From: an uncultured Pseudomonadota bacterium
GTDB lineage: Bacteria; Pseudomonadota; Gammaproteobacteria; Steroidobacterales; Steroidobacteraceae
DNA: 55,818 nt
Direction of reading: 5' to 3'
Assembly (NCBI GenBank): GCA_903884105.1
Contig: CAISDJ010000066.1
Coordinates: forward strand, 1 to 55,818
Positions 1 to 9,019 of this stretch are shown piece after piece; position 1 is the first letter of the stretch, and each line of letters opens with the position of its first letter. A program made the position numbers and the translations under genes. The notes under the pieces were generated by a model. It did no database searches, was not told where the DNA came from, and worked only from the letters and a program-made list of their open reading frames with translations.

Positions 1-62
1 ACCGTAACCCCATCAACGAGAAGGGCGAGATCGGCGTCATTCTCGAAGACGGCAGTCGCTAA
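1..62 (+). CDS. 3' end of an unidentified gene (truncated by window)
   Basis: The first 62 bases read in one frame as the last 19 codons of a gene ending in TAA (tail ...EKGEIGVILEDGSR). Nothing in this tail identifies a family. The stop lies 31 bases before the hydrolase start at 94, on the same strand, so the two could be cotranscribed. It could equally be a chance open stretch, because only 60 bases are visible. Confidence 0.4.
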   Translation, partial: RNPINEKGEIGVILEDGSR

Positions 63-93
63 GCCCCCCTCACTTTCACTCTCGGCCACATCC

Positions 94-1095
94 ATGACTT
101 TGCCACGCAAGCTTCTGGTCCCGTTGTTCACGCTGCTGTTGTGCAACGGGGTTGCACAGGCGGCTGAGCCGCCCACTCCGACGGACGTTGCTCCGGGCAG
201 CATCAACAACGAGGAGGTGGCATACCCCTATCCGTCCTCGTACCTGCCCCTCAGGTTGTACGGGCAGGACCTGCGCATGGCATACATGGATGTTCCTGCC
301 GCCGGTCAGCCGAACGGTCGCACGGTGGTGCTGCTGCACGGCATGAACTTCGCGGGGTTCTATTGGGGCGGGCCGATCGACGTCCTGCGGCGCGCGGGCT
401 TCCGGATCATCGTGCCGGACCAGATCGGGTTCGGTCGGTCATCGAAGGCGATCATCCCGTACAACTTCCATGACATGGCGCGGAACACGCAACTGCTGCT
501 GCAACACCTTGGCGTTCCGCGAGCGACGATCATCGGCCATTCGATGGGCGGCATGCTGGCGGCCCGCTTCGCCACGCAGTATGCGGATGTCGCCGAGCGA
601 GTGGTGATCTACAACCCCATCGGCGTCACGGACACGCGCTTTGACAGCCCGTGGCCCAGCATCGATGAAGCCTACGAACGCACGCTCGCGTCCACTTACC
701 AGACCGTACGTGCCGGGATCTTCCGCTACGTCGCCCACAAGCCTGCCGCATGGAACGCGGAGTTCGAGAAGTACACCCGCATCCGGTATGCGTGGACATT
801 GAGCGGCGACTGGCCGCGCTATGCGTGGGTCCAGACACTCATCCAGCGCCTGCCGTACCTCGATCCGGTCATCAACGACTGGTCGCACATCAAGGCACCC
901 ACGCTCGTCATCGGTGGCGCCGAAGACATGTTGCCCGGCAGCGCCGCGCTCTTCCAGGAACGCATGAAGTTCGTCGCCGCCAGCATTCCGGGCGGCAATG
1001 GCCGCGTCGTACTGCTGCCTGGCCTCGGCCATGTCCCCCATCTCGAAGCCCCGGACCAGTTCTATCCGGCGTTGTTGGAGTTCCTCAAGAAGTAG
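94..1095 (+). CDS. Secreted alpha/beta-fold hydrolase
   Basis: The 333-residue protein has a Sec signal peptide (about residues 1-23, ending VAQA) and a standard alpha/beta hydrolase core. The oxyanion HG is at about residue 82 and the nucleophile elbow GHSMGG places Ser at about 150. Asp278 in GGAEDMLPG and His313 in GLGHVPHLE complete the triad. All catalytic residues are present, so an active periplasmic or secreted esterase, lipase or epoxide/haloalkane-type hydrolase is expected; the substrate cannot be read from the sequence. It is followed on the same strand by a quinoprotein remnant and then by a convergent flavin oxidoreductase gene. The start at 94 gives the signal peptide directly. 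Confidence 0.85.
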   Translation: MTLPRKLLVPLFTLLLCNGVAQAAEPPTPTDVAPGSINNEEVAYPYPSSYLPLRLYGQDLRMAYMDVPAAGQPNGRTVVLLHGMNFAGFYWGGPIDVLRRAGFRIIVPDQIGFGRSSKAIIPYNFHDMARNTQLLLQHLGVPRATIIGHSMGGMLAARFATQYADVAERVVIYNPIGVTDTRFDSPWPSIDEAYERTLASTYQTVRAGIFRYVAHKPAAWNAEFEKYTRIRYAWTLSGDWPRYAWVQTLIQRLPYLDPVINDWSHIKAPTLVIGGAEDMLPGSAALFQERMKFVAASIPGGNGRVVLLPGLGHVPHLEAPDQFYPALLEFLKK

Positions 1096-1184
1096 CTCTG
1101 CTGGCAGTCCCAGACGTCGACGGCCAGCAGTACATCGCCGTGATTTCCGGCAATGACCTGGTGGCGTTCGCGCTGCGCAAGTAG
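1096..1184 (+). pseudogene. Remnant of a PQQ-dependent dehydrogenase C-terminus
   Basis: Directly after the hydrolase stop, in a different frame, about 28 codons read LLAVPDVDGQQYIAVISG then NDLVAFALRK and a TAG. The pattern (V-DGxQY-[IV]AVxSG, short gap, LVAFAL, stop) is what I know as the C-terminal strand of PQQ-binding eight-bladed propeller alcohol dehydrogenases. No upstream start or propeller body exists; the same frame over the hydrolase is unrelated shadow sequence. CTGCTGGC at the front and GCCAGCAG 17 bases later could also pair as a hairpin. The quinoprotein reading is inference from a short match. Confidence 0.45.
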
Positions 1185-1221
1185 CGGGTGGTCCGCGAGG
1201 GCGATTCCTCGACGACTCGGC

Positions 1222-2244
1222 TTAGCGCCACCCCAGCGCGGGCGCGACGTGCTTCAGCACTGATTCGATCACGTGCGCGTTGTAGTCGACACCGAGCTGA
1301 TTGGGGACCGTAAGCATCAGCGTATCGGCTTCGGCGATCGCATCGTCCTGCGCGAGTTGCTTCACGAGCACGTCGGGTTCGGCTGCGTAGGAGCGCCCGA
1401 AGATCGCGCGCGTCTGCCCGTGCAGCAGGCCGATCTGGTCACGGCTCTCGCCACTGCCTCCGAAGTACGCGCGATCCCTGGCATCCACGATCGGGAATAT
1501 GCTGCGACTGACCGACACGCGCGGTTCGCGGGCGTGACCGGCCTCTTTCCATGCCTGGCGGAAGGCACGGATCTGCGCAGCCTGCTGGATATGAAAGGGC
1601 TCGCCCGATTCATCGTGCTTGAGCGTGGAGCTTTGCAGGTTCATCCCGAGCTGCGCCGTCCAGATGGCAGTGGCATTTGAACTCGCGCCCCACCAGATGC
1701 GGTCGCGCAGTCCCGCGGAATACGGTTCGACGCGCAGCAGACCCGGCGGGTTCGGGAACATGGGCTGCGGATTCGGCTGCGCAAAGCCCTCGCCGCGCAG
1801 GACCTCGAGGAACGCCTCCACATTGCGCCTGGCCATGTCGGCATCGGTCTCGCCGGCTTCCGGCGAGTAACCGAAATACCGCCAGCCCTCGATCACCTGT
1901 TCGGGCGAACCGCGGCTGACTCCAAGCTGGAGTCGTCCACCGGCGATGAGGTCTGCTGCACCCGCGTTCTCCGCCATGTAATACGGATTCTCGTAGCGCA
2001 GGTCGATGACGGCCGTGCCGATCTCGATGCGACGGGTGCGGGCGCCCACCGCCGCGAGCAACGGGAACGGCGAGCCGAGCTGGCGAGCGAAGTGATGCAC
2101 GCGGAAAAACGCCCCGTCCGCGCCGAGCTCTTCGGCCGCAACGGCGAGTTCAATTGACTGCAGCAGCGCGTCCGCGGCCGATCGTGTCTGCGATTGGGCA
2201 GCCGGCGACCAATGCCCGAACGACAGGAACCCGATCTTCTTCAT
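1222..2244 (-). CDS. LLM class flavin-dependent oxidoreductase
   Basis: The 340-residue protein starts MKKIGFLSFGHW and has the luciferase-like monooxygenase TIM-barrel pattern. RIEIGTAVIDLRYENPYYMAE and GRLQLGVSRGS-type segments match the bacterial LLM family that uses FMN (or F420) to oxidise aldehydes, alkanes or aromatic side chains. It is cytoplasmic, with no signal peptide. Start 2244 is preferred because GGGCGGA lies just upstream; an in-frame ATG at 2256 adds MGGR, and the longer open frame upstream to 2574 is low-complexity read-through. It is convergent with the preceding hydrolase, and the gene at 2425 diverges from it. Confidence 0.85.
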   Translation of the reverse strand: MKKIGFLSFGHWSPAAQSQTRSAADALLQSIELAVAAEELGADGAFFRVHHFARQLGSPFPLLAAVGARTRRIEIGTAVIDLRYENPYYMAENAGAADLIAGGRLQLGVSRGSPEQVIEGWRYFGYSPEAGETDADMARRNVEAFLEVLRGEGFAQPNPQPMFPNPPGLLRVEPYSAGLRDRIWWGASSNATAIWTAQLGMNLQSSTLKHDESGEPFHIQQAAQIRAFRQAWKEAGHAREPRVSVSRSIFPIVDARDRAYFGGSGESRDQIGLLHGQTRAIFGRSYAAEPDVLVKQLAQDDAIAEADTLMLTVPNQLGVDYNAHVIESVLKHVAPALGWR

Positions 2245-2424
2245 CCGTCCGCCCATGAGGAAACGTGAGTATGGCGGCCATCTTAACCCCGTGAGCGAGC
2301 CGGACGAGCGGGCTGGTTGAACCGGACGGCAAAAAGGACCCGCCCCTCCTGCTTTTCTCCGCGAGTCGGGTAAGATCCGCCAGTCTCGCAATCCGCGCCG
2401 GAACAAGGCTTTTGAGGACTTTCC

Positions 2425-2835
2425 ATGAAGACCGTGATCTCCAACCTGACCAACGTCTCCACCCATGCCGACGGGTCGTTGACCCTGGGTTACACCAGCG
2501 CCAAGGAGAACCACACGATAGAGCTCAAGGCGGATGTCCTGGCCAAGCTGTACGTGCCGCTCCTGTCCAGCCACGCCGACGACCTCAACAGCCCGCTGTC
2601 ACGCAAGATCAGGCCGGTCGGCTTGCGCCGGTTCCGCTTCGGCGAGGAAATCGGCATGTCGTTTCTGGTCGGGCAGAACGTGTCCTTGCACCTGATCCTG
2701 GACCGGTCATTGGCTGCTGCACTGCAGAAACTGCTTGAAACCTTCGACGACCAGAGTACCTGGAACGTCCCGACCCCGGGATCGGGGGCTGGCGCCGTGG
2801 CCCAGGTGCCTGCACCTCCCGGCGAAAACACCTGA
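2425..2835 (+). CDS. Hypothetical protein, 136 aa
   Basis: I do not recognise this protein. It starts MKTVISNLTNVSTHADGSL, has no signal peptide or membrane segment, and is mixed alpha/beta until about residue 112. The tail is Pro/Gly/Ala-rich and probably disordered (VPTPGSGAGAVAQVPAPPGE). Codon use resembles its neighbours and the start has an AGGACTTTCC leader. It stands alone between the divergent flavin oxidoreductase and the PQQ dehydrogenase downstream. Confidence 0.6.
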   Translation: MKTVISNLTNVSTHADGSLTLGYTSAKENHTIELKADVLAKLYVPLLSSHADDLNSPLSRKIRPVGLRRFRFGEEIGMSFLVGQNVSLHLILDRSLAAALQKLLETFDDQSTWNVPTPGSGAGAVAQVPAPPGENT

Positions 2836-2943
2836 GGCCTGGTGTCAAAGAATCACGTTCACGGGGACTTCGACGGCCTTTAAAATGGCTGGCGACATCC
2901 ATCAGACCCTTACCCCTTGGTACCCAGGACATTGAGGTCGCTC

Positions 2944-4140
2944 ATGAAAACTCCCTCCGTATTCTCGGCTTTGATGCGCGCGGCAGCCGGTCTGGTAGTT
3001 GCCGCCACGTTGAGTTTCACGGCGCTGGCACAGCCGCCTGGGCCTCCGGGGGAAAAACTCAAGGTCGTCACCGTGGCCGAGGGACTCAAGAACCCCTGGA
3101 GCATGGCGTGGCTGCCGAATGGCGACATGCTCGTCACCGAACGGGGGGGCTCCTTGAGGATCGTGCGTGGCGGCAAGCTGCTGCCTGCGACAGTCCCAGG
3201 CGTTCCGGCCGTCCGTGCCGTAGGGCAAGGCGGCCTGCAGGAAGTGGCGGTTCACCCGAAGTTCGCGGAGAACCACTACATCTATCTCAGCTATTCGAAG
3301 CCCCGCAACGACGGCAAGGAAGGCACGACGGCGCTGCTGCGGGCGAAGTTCGAGAACGACCGCCTCGTCGACGCGAAGGAGATCTTCGAGGCCAAGGCCT
3401 GGAACGATCGTCCCGGTCACTTCGGCGCGCGCATCGCGTTCGATCGCGATGGCTTCCTGTTCATGTCGGTCGGTGATCGCATGGCCGGCCTCGGCGGGCC
3501 GAATGGCTTCGATGCCACCGATCATCCGGCGCAAAGCCTGATGTCGCACCAGGGCAAGATCCTGCGCCTGCGCGATGACGGCACCGTGCCGCAGGACAAT
3601 CCGTTCGTTGGCCGCAAAGACGCGCTGCCTGAAATCTGGAGCTGGGGCCATCGCAATCCGCAGGGCCTCGCAGTTCATCCCGTAACGAACCAGCTCTGGG
3701 AAACCGAGCACGGCCCGCAGGGCGGCGACGAGCTGAACCTGATCAAGAAAGGCGCGAACTACGGCTGGCCCACCATCGGCTACGGCGCGAACTACGTGAC
3801 CGGCACCGAACTCCACCAGGGTCGTTCGCGCGAGGGCATGGAACAGCCGAAGGCGTTCTGGGTCCCGTCCATCGGCATCTCGGGCCTCATGTTCTACACG
3901 GGCGACAAGTTCCCGAACTGGAAAGGCAACGTGTTCATGGGCGGCATGTCGGCGCAATGGCGCCAGCTCGTGCGAGTCACCCTGGGCGGCGAGACAGTCG
4001 CCAATCGTGAGCCGCTGCTGTTCGGCCAGTACCGCTTCCGCGACGTTCGCGAGGGTCCGGACGGCTACATCTACATCGCGACCGACAGTCAGGGGCCCAA
4101 CCAGACCAGCGCGATCATTCGTCTCGAGCCGAACACGTAA
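2944..4140 (+). CDS. Soluble PQQ-dependent aldose sugar dehydrogenase (YliI/Asd-like)
   Basis: The 398-residue protein has a signal peptide (to about FTALA) and a six-bladed propeller of the sorbosone/glucose dehydrogenase family. It oxidises aldose sugars in the periplasm using PQQ. Visible family marks are [18 protein letters not shown], the catalytic-His segment GHFGARIAF, the PQQ-contacting [12 protein letters not shown], and [23 protein letters not shown]. All key positions look intact. ATG 2944 is preceded by TTGAGG; the longer TTG start at 2917 lacks a ribosome site. The MFS gene follows after 11 bases, so the two probably form an operon. A paralogue at 25397 has lost several of these residues. 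Confidence 0.9.
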   Translation: [398 protein letters not shown]

Positions 4141-4151
4141 CTCGCGAGAGC

Positions 4152-5543
4152 ATGACGCTCGACCGACGAACCGCAACGGCGCTGCTGGTGGCGGCCGCGT
4201 TCTTCATGGAGAACCTGGACGCCACCGTGATCGTGACCTCGCTGCCGGCGATGGCGCGCGACTTTGGCATTGCGCCGGTGCACCTCTCGGTCGGCGTGTC
4301 GGCCTATCTGGTGGCGCTGACTGTCTTCATCCCGGTGAGCAGTTGGGCCGCGGATCGCTTTGGCGCGCGTCGCATGTTCATGCTGGCCATCGCGGTCTTC
4401 ACGGGCGCCTCCGTTCTGTGCGCGCTCACCCAGGGACTATGGAGCTTCACTGCCGCGCGTACGCTGCAAGGCATCGGCGGCGCAATGATGGTGCCGGTCG
4501 GCCGACTGGTGGTGCTGCGCGATACCCCGAAAGAAGACATGGTCCGTGTGATCGCGATCCTGACCTGGCCCGCCCTGGTGGCACCGGTCCTTGGCCCCCC
4601 GATCGGCGGCTGGATCAGCACGCACTGGAGCTGGCGCTGGATCTTCCTCATCAACGTGCCGATTGGCATGGCCGCGATGGCAGCAGCATGGACGCTGATC
4701 CGTAGCAGCCAGCCCCAGCGTCCGCCTTTCGATACCCCCGGCTTCATCCTGAGCGGACTCGGCATTGGCCTGCTCCTCGGGGGCATCGAGGCGTTCAGCC
4801 GCCCCGATGTGATGGCGGTGGTCTCCCTTGGCGCCTTGCTTGCAGGCGTTGCGTTGTTGCTGCTGTCGGCTGTCCACTTGCACCGTGCCGCTCATCCCCT
4901 GTTCGGCCTGGCGCCGCTTCGCATCGCTACCTTTCGTGTCACTGCAATCGGCGGCTCGGGCTTTCGCATTGCCATCAGCGCCGCGCCGCTCCTGCTGCCG
5001 CTGATGTTCCAGCTGGCCCTTGGCTACACCGCGGTGCAATCCGGAGCGCTGTTGCTGTGGCTGTTCGTCGGCAACCTGGTGATGAAGCCGGCCACCACGC
5101 GAATCATGAACCGGTTCGGCTTCCGCACTGTGCTGCTTGGCAATGGCCTGCTGATAGCCGCGGGCTTTGCCCTGTGCGCGACGGTGACGGCAGCCACGCC
5201 CTACTGGATGATCTGCGTGCTGCTGATGTTCACCGGCATGACGCGCTCAATGCAGTTTACGGCGTTCAACACCCTCGGCTTTGCCGACGTGCCACAGGCG
5301 CAGATGCGCGATGCGACGACGCTCTTCTCAGTGCTGCAGCAAATGAACTCAGGCCTGGGCATCGCCGTCGGTGCACTGGCCCTGTCGATCGCCGAAGCCT
5401 TGAGCGGTACCGCTGCGGGAATGGCAACCCCGCATGATTTCCATCTCGCGTTCTGGTTGATTGCGGGTCTCGCGCTGGTGGCCACTACCGACAGCCTGTT
5501 TCTGCCGGCCGGTGCGGGTGCCTCGGTACTGAACAGGCGCTGA
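4152..5543 (+). CDS. MFS transporter, DHA2 family (MdtD-like)
   Basis: The 463-residue inner-membrane transporter has multiple hydrophobic spans. Its N-terminus FFMENLDATVIVTSLPAM and the segment RTLQGIGGAMMVPVGRLVVL closely follow E. coli MdtD of the drug:H+ antiporter-2 group. LGPPIGGWISTHWSWRWIFLINVPIG is the typical motif after span 5. It is likely to export a small hydrophobic or drug-like solute by proton antiport. It lies 11 bases after the PQQ dehydrogenase, so export of a product or substrate of that neighbour is conceivable but unproven. No membrane-fusion or outer-membrane partner is adjacent. Confidence 0.85.
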   Translation: MTLDRRTATALLVAAAFFMENLDATVIVTSLPAMARDFGIAPVHLSVGVSAYLVALTVFIPVSSWAADRFGARRMFMLAIAVFTGASVLCALTQGLWSFTAARTLQGIGGAMMVPVGRLVVLRDTPKEDMVRVIAILTWPALVAPVLGPPIGGWISTHWSWRWIFLINVPIGMAAMAAAWTLIRSSQPQRPPFDTPGFILSGLGIGLLLGGIEAFSRPDVMAVVSLGALLAGVALLLLSAVHLHRAAHPLFGLAPLRIATFRVTAIGGSGFRIAISAAPLLLPLMFQLALGYTAVQSGALLLWLFVGNLVMKPATTRIMNRFGFRTVLLGNGLLIAAGFALCATVTAATPYWMICVLLMFTGMTRSMQFTAFNTLGFADVPQAQMRDATTLFSVLQQMNSGLGIAVGALALSIAEALSGTAAGMATPHDFHLAFWLIAGLALVATTDSLFLPAGAGASVLNRR

Positions 5544-5566
5544 TTGCGCCCGAAGCGGCCGGCGCC

Positions 5567-6064
5567 CTACAGAATCTCGAACACCTGGTAGATCGCGCCA
5601 CCGGCGACGCGATGGCCGCACGCTACTGACACCACGCGATTCAGCCAGTCGTAGCGTTCGGCGGCCGTTTCATAGTACGCAGTGGCGCGCATGTAGTACT
5701 CGGACGGATTCACGGGCTCGCCGCGGGCCATCCGGTCGAGCACCGCCTGTGGGCCGTGGCGAACGCCGGTGTAGGTCATCGCGATCAGCGCATCGTCATC
5801 GGTTTGCAGCAGGATGCGCACGTTCAGCGTGGTAGCACCGTCGCGCCGCAGCGATTGCCAGTCGCTCCCGCCCGAGAGCACCTTGCCACGCAGCTTCGGC
5901 CCTTCGAAGCGGCCACCGGTGATCTCGCCTATTCTCCGGTCATGGCCCGGCGTCGCCCCCACGATGTCGGGCTTGCGCACTTCGATCTGGAACGCGAACA
6001 ACGCCCTGCTGGACAACGCCGACAGTTCCTTCGGCACCAGGTCAGCAAGCGACTCGGTCGTCAT
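5567..6064 (-). CDS. DUF3237 family protein
   Basis: The 165-residue protein has the layout of the DUF3237 small beta-barrel family: a front strand FAFQIEVRKPDIVG, the glycine-rich turn GRFEGPKLRGKVLSGGSDWQ, the strand LNVRILLQTDDDALIAMTYTG and the C-terminal end of the domain (NRVVSVACGHRVAGGAIYQVFEI). No signal peptide is seen. Members often sit in aromatic or lactone catabolic loci, but their reaction is not established. ATG 6064 fits the family's usual N-terminus; no convincing ribosome site is seen there, and an in-frame GTG at 6172 would add 36 unlikely residues. The gene is convergent with the MFS gene, 23 bases away. Confidence 0.75.
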   Translation of the reverse strand: MTTESLADLVPKELSALSSRALFAFQIEVRKPDIVGATPGHDRRIGEITGGRFEGPKLRGKVLSGGSDWQSLRRDGATTLNVRILLQTDDDALIAMTYTGVRHGPQAVLDRMARGEPVNPSEYYMRATAYYETAAERYDWLNRVVSVACGHRVAGGAIYQVFEIL

Positions 6065-6202
6065 GGTACAGAGAAGGAGATGGCTTCTTTCACGATGGCT
6101 CCGACAGGGATGACTGTGGACTCGGGTCCGGCGCCATTCTCCCCGCATGAACTTGAGGAATTCAAGTGCCACACGGAGCCTCAGGACGCCGAGCCAGGGG
6201 CG

Positions 6203-7168
6203 CTACTTCCCCGAACCGCCCAGCGCCTTCTTGAATTCCTTGTAGTCGGTGGGCCGCTCCGTTGGCGGGTAGTAGTTCTGCGGGAACCAGCGCAAGCCGA
6301 CGCGCATGATCTTGGAGTTCGTGCTCTCATCGAGCAGGCTCACGTCACGGATGAAGAACGCGAAGCGATTGCCATCGGGCAGCAGCGCATTGTCGGCGAA
6401 TGGAAAAGCAAATGAAGTCAGGTCGAAATCGAAACGATAGTCCGACTCGACCGAGCTGCCTGCCGCCGGGGTGATGAGCACATGCACTCGCTCCGATGCG
6501 AAATCCGCCTTGTCGAACACGATCGACAGCGTGTCCTTGCAATCGGGTGAGCTGACCACGAAAGTCTTCAAGCTCGTGCTCGGGACCAGGAAGGTGCCAG
6601 CGTCGGATGACTGGCCGAACGCTTCTTCCAGCTCGGCATCACTCACGAACTGGAAGGTCGTCTCCATGGAGGCGGCAGGCGTGCACTTCGCTACCGGATC
6701 TTCCCAGAGCTGGGCAATCTGCCGCTGAATGACGCGATGGGCCGCTTGATGAAGATTCGATCGAGCCTGCTGGATGGCGGCCGGCAACAACGTACCGCGA
6801 TATGCCGCAAGGCGATCGTCCGCATCCTGCAACAGCGGCTTGAGCTCGAAGTGCTCGTGGAAATTGAGCGTGAGCAGCTGTGCCAGCACGGCATAGCGGA
6901 TGGGATCGATGTCCTTGTCCGCTTCCTTCGGGCCTGCAACCGGGCCGATGAGCTGCCCGAACATCGTCGCGCGCAACGAACTCTCGGCCTGCTCCCGCTG
7001 GTTGATCAATTCAAGGCTGGCGCGGTTCTGCTCGAAATGGTTGGCCAGCAACGCGGCCACGATGGCGCCGAGCGGCACTGTCAACTTCATCACCACATCC
7101 AGCCAGAACTGGACGTCGCGCCGGGTCTTGACCTCGGTGCGACTCTCCTCTGCCTCTTTATTCGCCAT
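6203..7168 (-). CDS. Membrane-anchored protein of unknown function
   Basis: I do not recognise this 321-residue protein. A charged N-terminus (MANKEAEESRTEVKTRR) is followed by one membrane span at about residues 27-43 (KLTVPLGAIVAALLAN). A helical, coiled-coil-prone stretch comes next, then a beta-rich C-terminal half with short aromatic-acidic strands (SDYRFDFDLTSFAFPFADN). It follows the 95-residue secreted gene at 7181 by 12 bases on the same strand, so the two are almost certainly cotranscribed and may act together at the cell envelope. Confidence 0.65.
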   Translation of the reverse strand: MANKEAEESRTEVKTRRDVQFWLDVVMKLTVPLGAIVAALLANHFEQNRASLELINQREQAESSLRATMFGQLIGPVAGPKEADKDIDPIRYAVLAQLLTLNFHEHFELKPLLQDADDRLAAYRGTLLPAAIQQARSNLHQAAHRVIQRQIAQLWEDPVAKCTPAASMETTFQFVSDAELEEAFGQSSDAGTFLVPSTSLKTFVVSSPDCKDTLSIVFDKADFASERVHVLITPAAGSSVESDYRFDFDLTSFAFPFADNALLPDGNRFAFFIRDVSLLDESTNSKIMRVGLRWFPQNYYPPTERPTDYKEFKKALGGSGK

Positions 7169-7180
7169 CGCGGTCCACGA

Positions 7181-7468
7181 TCACTGGCAGCTGATGTTGG
7201 CGGTGGCCGAACCGTTCAGCGCCGCGATCTTCGGCGTGGTGCCATTCGGGCATTTCACCGTATAGACCCCGGTGTTGAGCGCCAGCGAATACTTGCCGCC
7301 CGCCTCGACTTTGAGGTCTGCGACCTTCGCGTCACCCTTGAGGACCGCGAGCACCGTGCCAGGCGGAACGCCATTGACCACGCCTTGCAGCGTCCCGACC
7401 TGCGCCTGCGCGATCGTGGCCGTGAACACCAGTGCCGCCGCGACCACCAAGCCTTGAAATCTGTTCAT
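7181..7468 (-). CDS. Small secreted protein, 95 aa, carboxypeptidase-regulatory-like fold
   Basis: It has a signal peptide MNRFQGLVVAAALVFTATIAQA, then a compact beta domain with GTLQGVVNGVPPGTVLAVLKG and GGKYSLALNTGVYTVKCPNG. This resembles carboxypeptidase regulatory-like or transthyretin-like sandwiches. Two cysteines (in KCPNG and at the penultimate residue) could form a disulphide. It is the first gene of a two-gene unit with the membrane-anchored gene at 6203. An AT-rich TATATA lies about 45 bases upstream of the start on the coding strand and may be a promoter element. Confidence 0.65.
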   Translation of the reverse strand: MNRFQGLVVAAALVFTATIAQAQVGTLQGVVNGVPPGTVLAVLKGDAKVADLKVEAGGKYSLALNTGVYTVKCPNGTTPKIAALNGSATANISCQ

Positions 7469-7683
7469 GTCGGTATCCTGGATCGCTGCCGAAGCAGAGG
7501 GTTGGGAGTATATAGAGGGTTCAGGGCACCATGGCTATCGGTCGCCGGCTCAGCCCGACAAGGACCGAACCCACACGACGAGATACAAGCCTGTCCACAC
7601 TGTATCCGTCCCAGCGTGACTGCTTCCTGAACGACAGCCCCCCCCACCACAAGACTGGCCGACGGCAACGCCCGCGCGTATTG

Positions 7684-7709
7684 TTGCCGCTTCCACAGGG
7701 GGAAAGCTC
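7684..7709 (+). repeat. Shared translation leader, copy 1
   Basis: TGCCGCTTCCACAGGGGGAA immediately precedes the ATG of the SMP-30 gene and supplies its ribosome site. Nearly the same string precedes the amidohydrolase at 21824. TTCC and GGAA can pair into a small hairpin that would hide the ribosome site. Confidence 0.5.
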
Positions 7710-8816
7710 ATGAAACAAAAGATGTTCGTCTTGTTGGCAGGACTGGTGACGTTGGCCGGCGCCGCGTTCGCACAGCAGCAGCCGGCCGATCCGGTCCGCA
7801 CGCCGGGGGCTCAGGCGGGCCGCGACCCCAATCGCGATGCCTTCATCATGAAGAACTGCAAGGCACCGGCCCCGACGCCCGCCCCCGCCGGCCCGCCGCC
7901 TGGACAGCGCCCCCCGCAATCCGCACAGTTCGAGAACGCCCCGATCGCGGGGATTCCGGGCGTCGTTGCGCCCGGGCAGCGGTGGCGGAAAGTCTGGCAA
8001 GGCAGCGGCAACAACACCGACAGCCCGATCGCGACAGACAAGGGCATCCTGCTGGCCCAGAACGACCTGAACCAGATCGCCGAGATCGGACTCGACGGCA
8101 GTCTCTCCGTGATCGCGAGCGACACCTATACCGGCGGCGCAATGGCGATCACACCGGCCGGCAAGCTGTATGTCGGCGAACGCGCGTTGAACCGCGGCAT
8201 CTGGGAAGTCTCGCCACGCCGCCTCTTCACCAACACGATGAATGGCGAACCGCTCGAGTGTCTGGGCGCGGCCGTGCTCAACGACCTGGTGGCCGACCGC
8301 AAGGGCGGCATGTACATGACGATGGGTGGCGTCTACTACGCGAACGCAAAGGGCGTGGTGAGCGGCCGCTATGGCAAGGTGGGCGGCAACGGCATCGCCA
8401 TGAGTCTCGACGACAAGACGCTGTATGTCACGGGTCGGTTGCCCGATGCGACGCCGCCCGCCGATCTCAAGCTGCCCGCGGGTGCGCCCACACCGACCGG
8501 CGGACTCGTGGCTTTCGACGTGCAGCCGGACGGTTCACTCACCAACGAACGGCAGTTCTCGTGGGCCGGCAACGACGGCACTGCGGTCGATCTGCAGGGT
8601 CGCTTGTACACGCCAGGCAATGGCGGCGCGTGGATCATCGATCCGAAGACCGGCGGCTTCCAGGGCTATATCCCGACGCCGCCCGGCACGCACGGCCTGC
8701 ACTTCGGCGGACTGAACCGCAGCACCCTGTTCGCCATCACGTTGAACGTCGAAACAGCCGTCTACGCCATCGACACGCAAGTGAAGGGCTACCAGCCTGG
8801 CGAGTGGCGCAGGTAG
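7710..8816 (+). CDS. Secreted SMP-30/gluconolactonase-like propeller protein
   Basis: The 368-residue protein has a signal peptide (to AGAAFA), a Pro-rich linker at about residues 48-75, then a six-bladed propeller of the SMP-30/gluconolactonase/LRE-like type. Supporting segments are GSLSVIASDTYTGGAMAITPAGKLYV, the metal-site-like CLGAAVLNDLVADRKGGMYMT, and the repeated DG-x-LY signatures (TALDLQGRLYTPGN-type). Members hydrolyse lactones with a bound divalent metal. This one would act outside the cytoplasm. A copy of its last 14 codons survives as a remnant at 15370, so a second gene of this kind once existed nearby. ATG 7710 follows a strong AGGGGGAAAG site. Confidence 0.75.
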   Translation: MKQKMFVLLAGLVTLAGAAFAQQQPADPVRTPGAQAGRDPNRDAFIMKNCKAPAPTPAPAGPPPGQRPPQSAQFENAPIAGIPGVVAPGQRWRKVWQGSGNNTDSPIATDKGILLAQNDLNQIAEIGLDGSLSVIASDTYTGGAMAITPAGKLYVGERALNRGIWEVSPRRLFTNTMNGEPLECLGAAVLNDLVADRKGGMYMTMGGVYYANAKGVVSGRYGKVGGNGIAMSLDDKTLYVTGRLPDATPPADLKLPAGAPTPTGGLVAFDVQPDGSLTNERQFSWAGNDGTAVDLQGRLYTPGNGGAWIIDPKTGGFQGYIPTPPGTHGLHFGGLNRSTLFAITLNVETAVYAIDTQVKGYQPGEWRR

Positions 8817-9019
8817 CACCATCGCGGCTGCGTTGCCCCAATGCGTGGAGACAGGATGTCAGGGCATCAATCCGCGCGGGCTGCACAGGGGGATCGAACC
8901 CCGATAGGCGTCAAATAGCGCGGCCCGGCCGGATGGCTTCTGCAGGATTTTCCGCCACCGGGCGGCTTGCTTGAAGCGCTCCGGCCCGTTCGGGCTCGCT
9001 CAGTCGCTGCAGAGCGAGG

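Noticed and set aside
8881-8910. tRNA T-arm-like string on the minus strand (GGGGTTCGATCCCCC)
   Set aside because: No D arm or anticodon stem fits at tRNA spacing and the acceptor complement is imperfect and too close. It could be a tRNA scar but is not a gene.
7982-8974. 330-codon frame inside the SMP-30 gene
   Set aside because: Arg/Gln/Pro-rich shadow typical of high-GC DNA; the overlapping frame has a signal peptide and propeller motifs.
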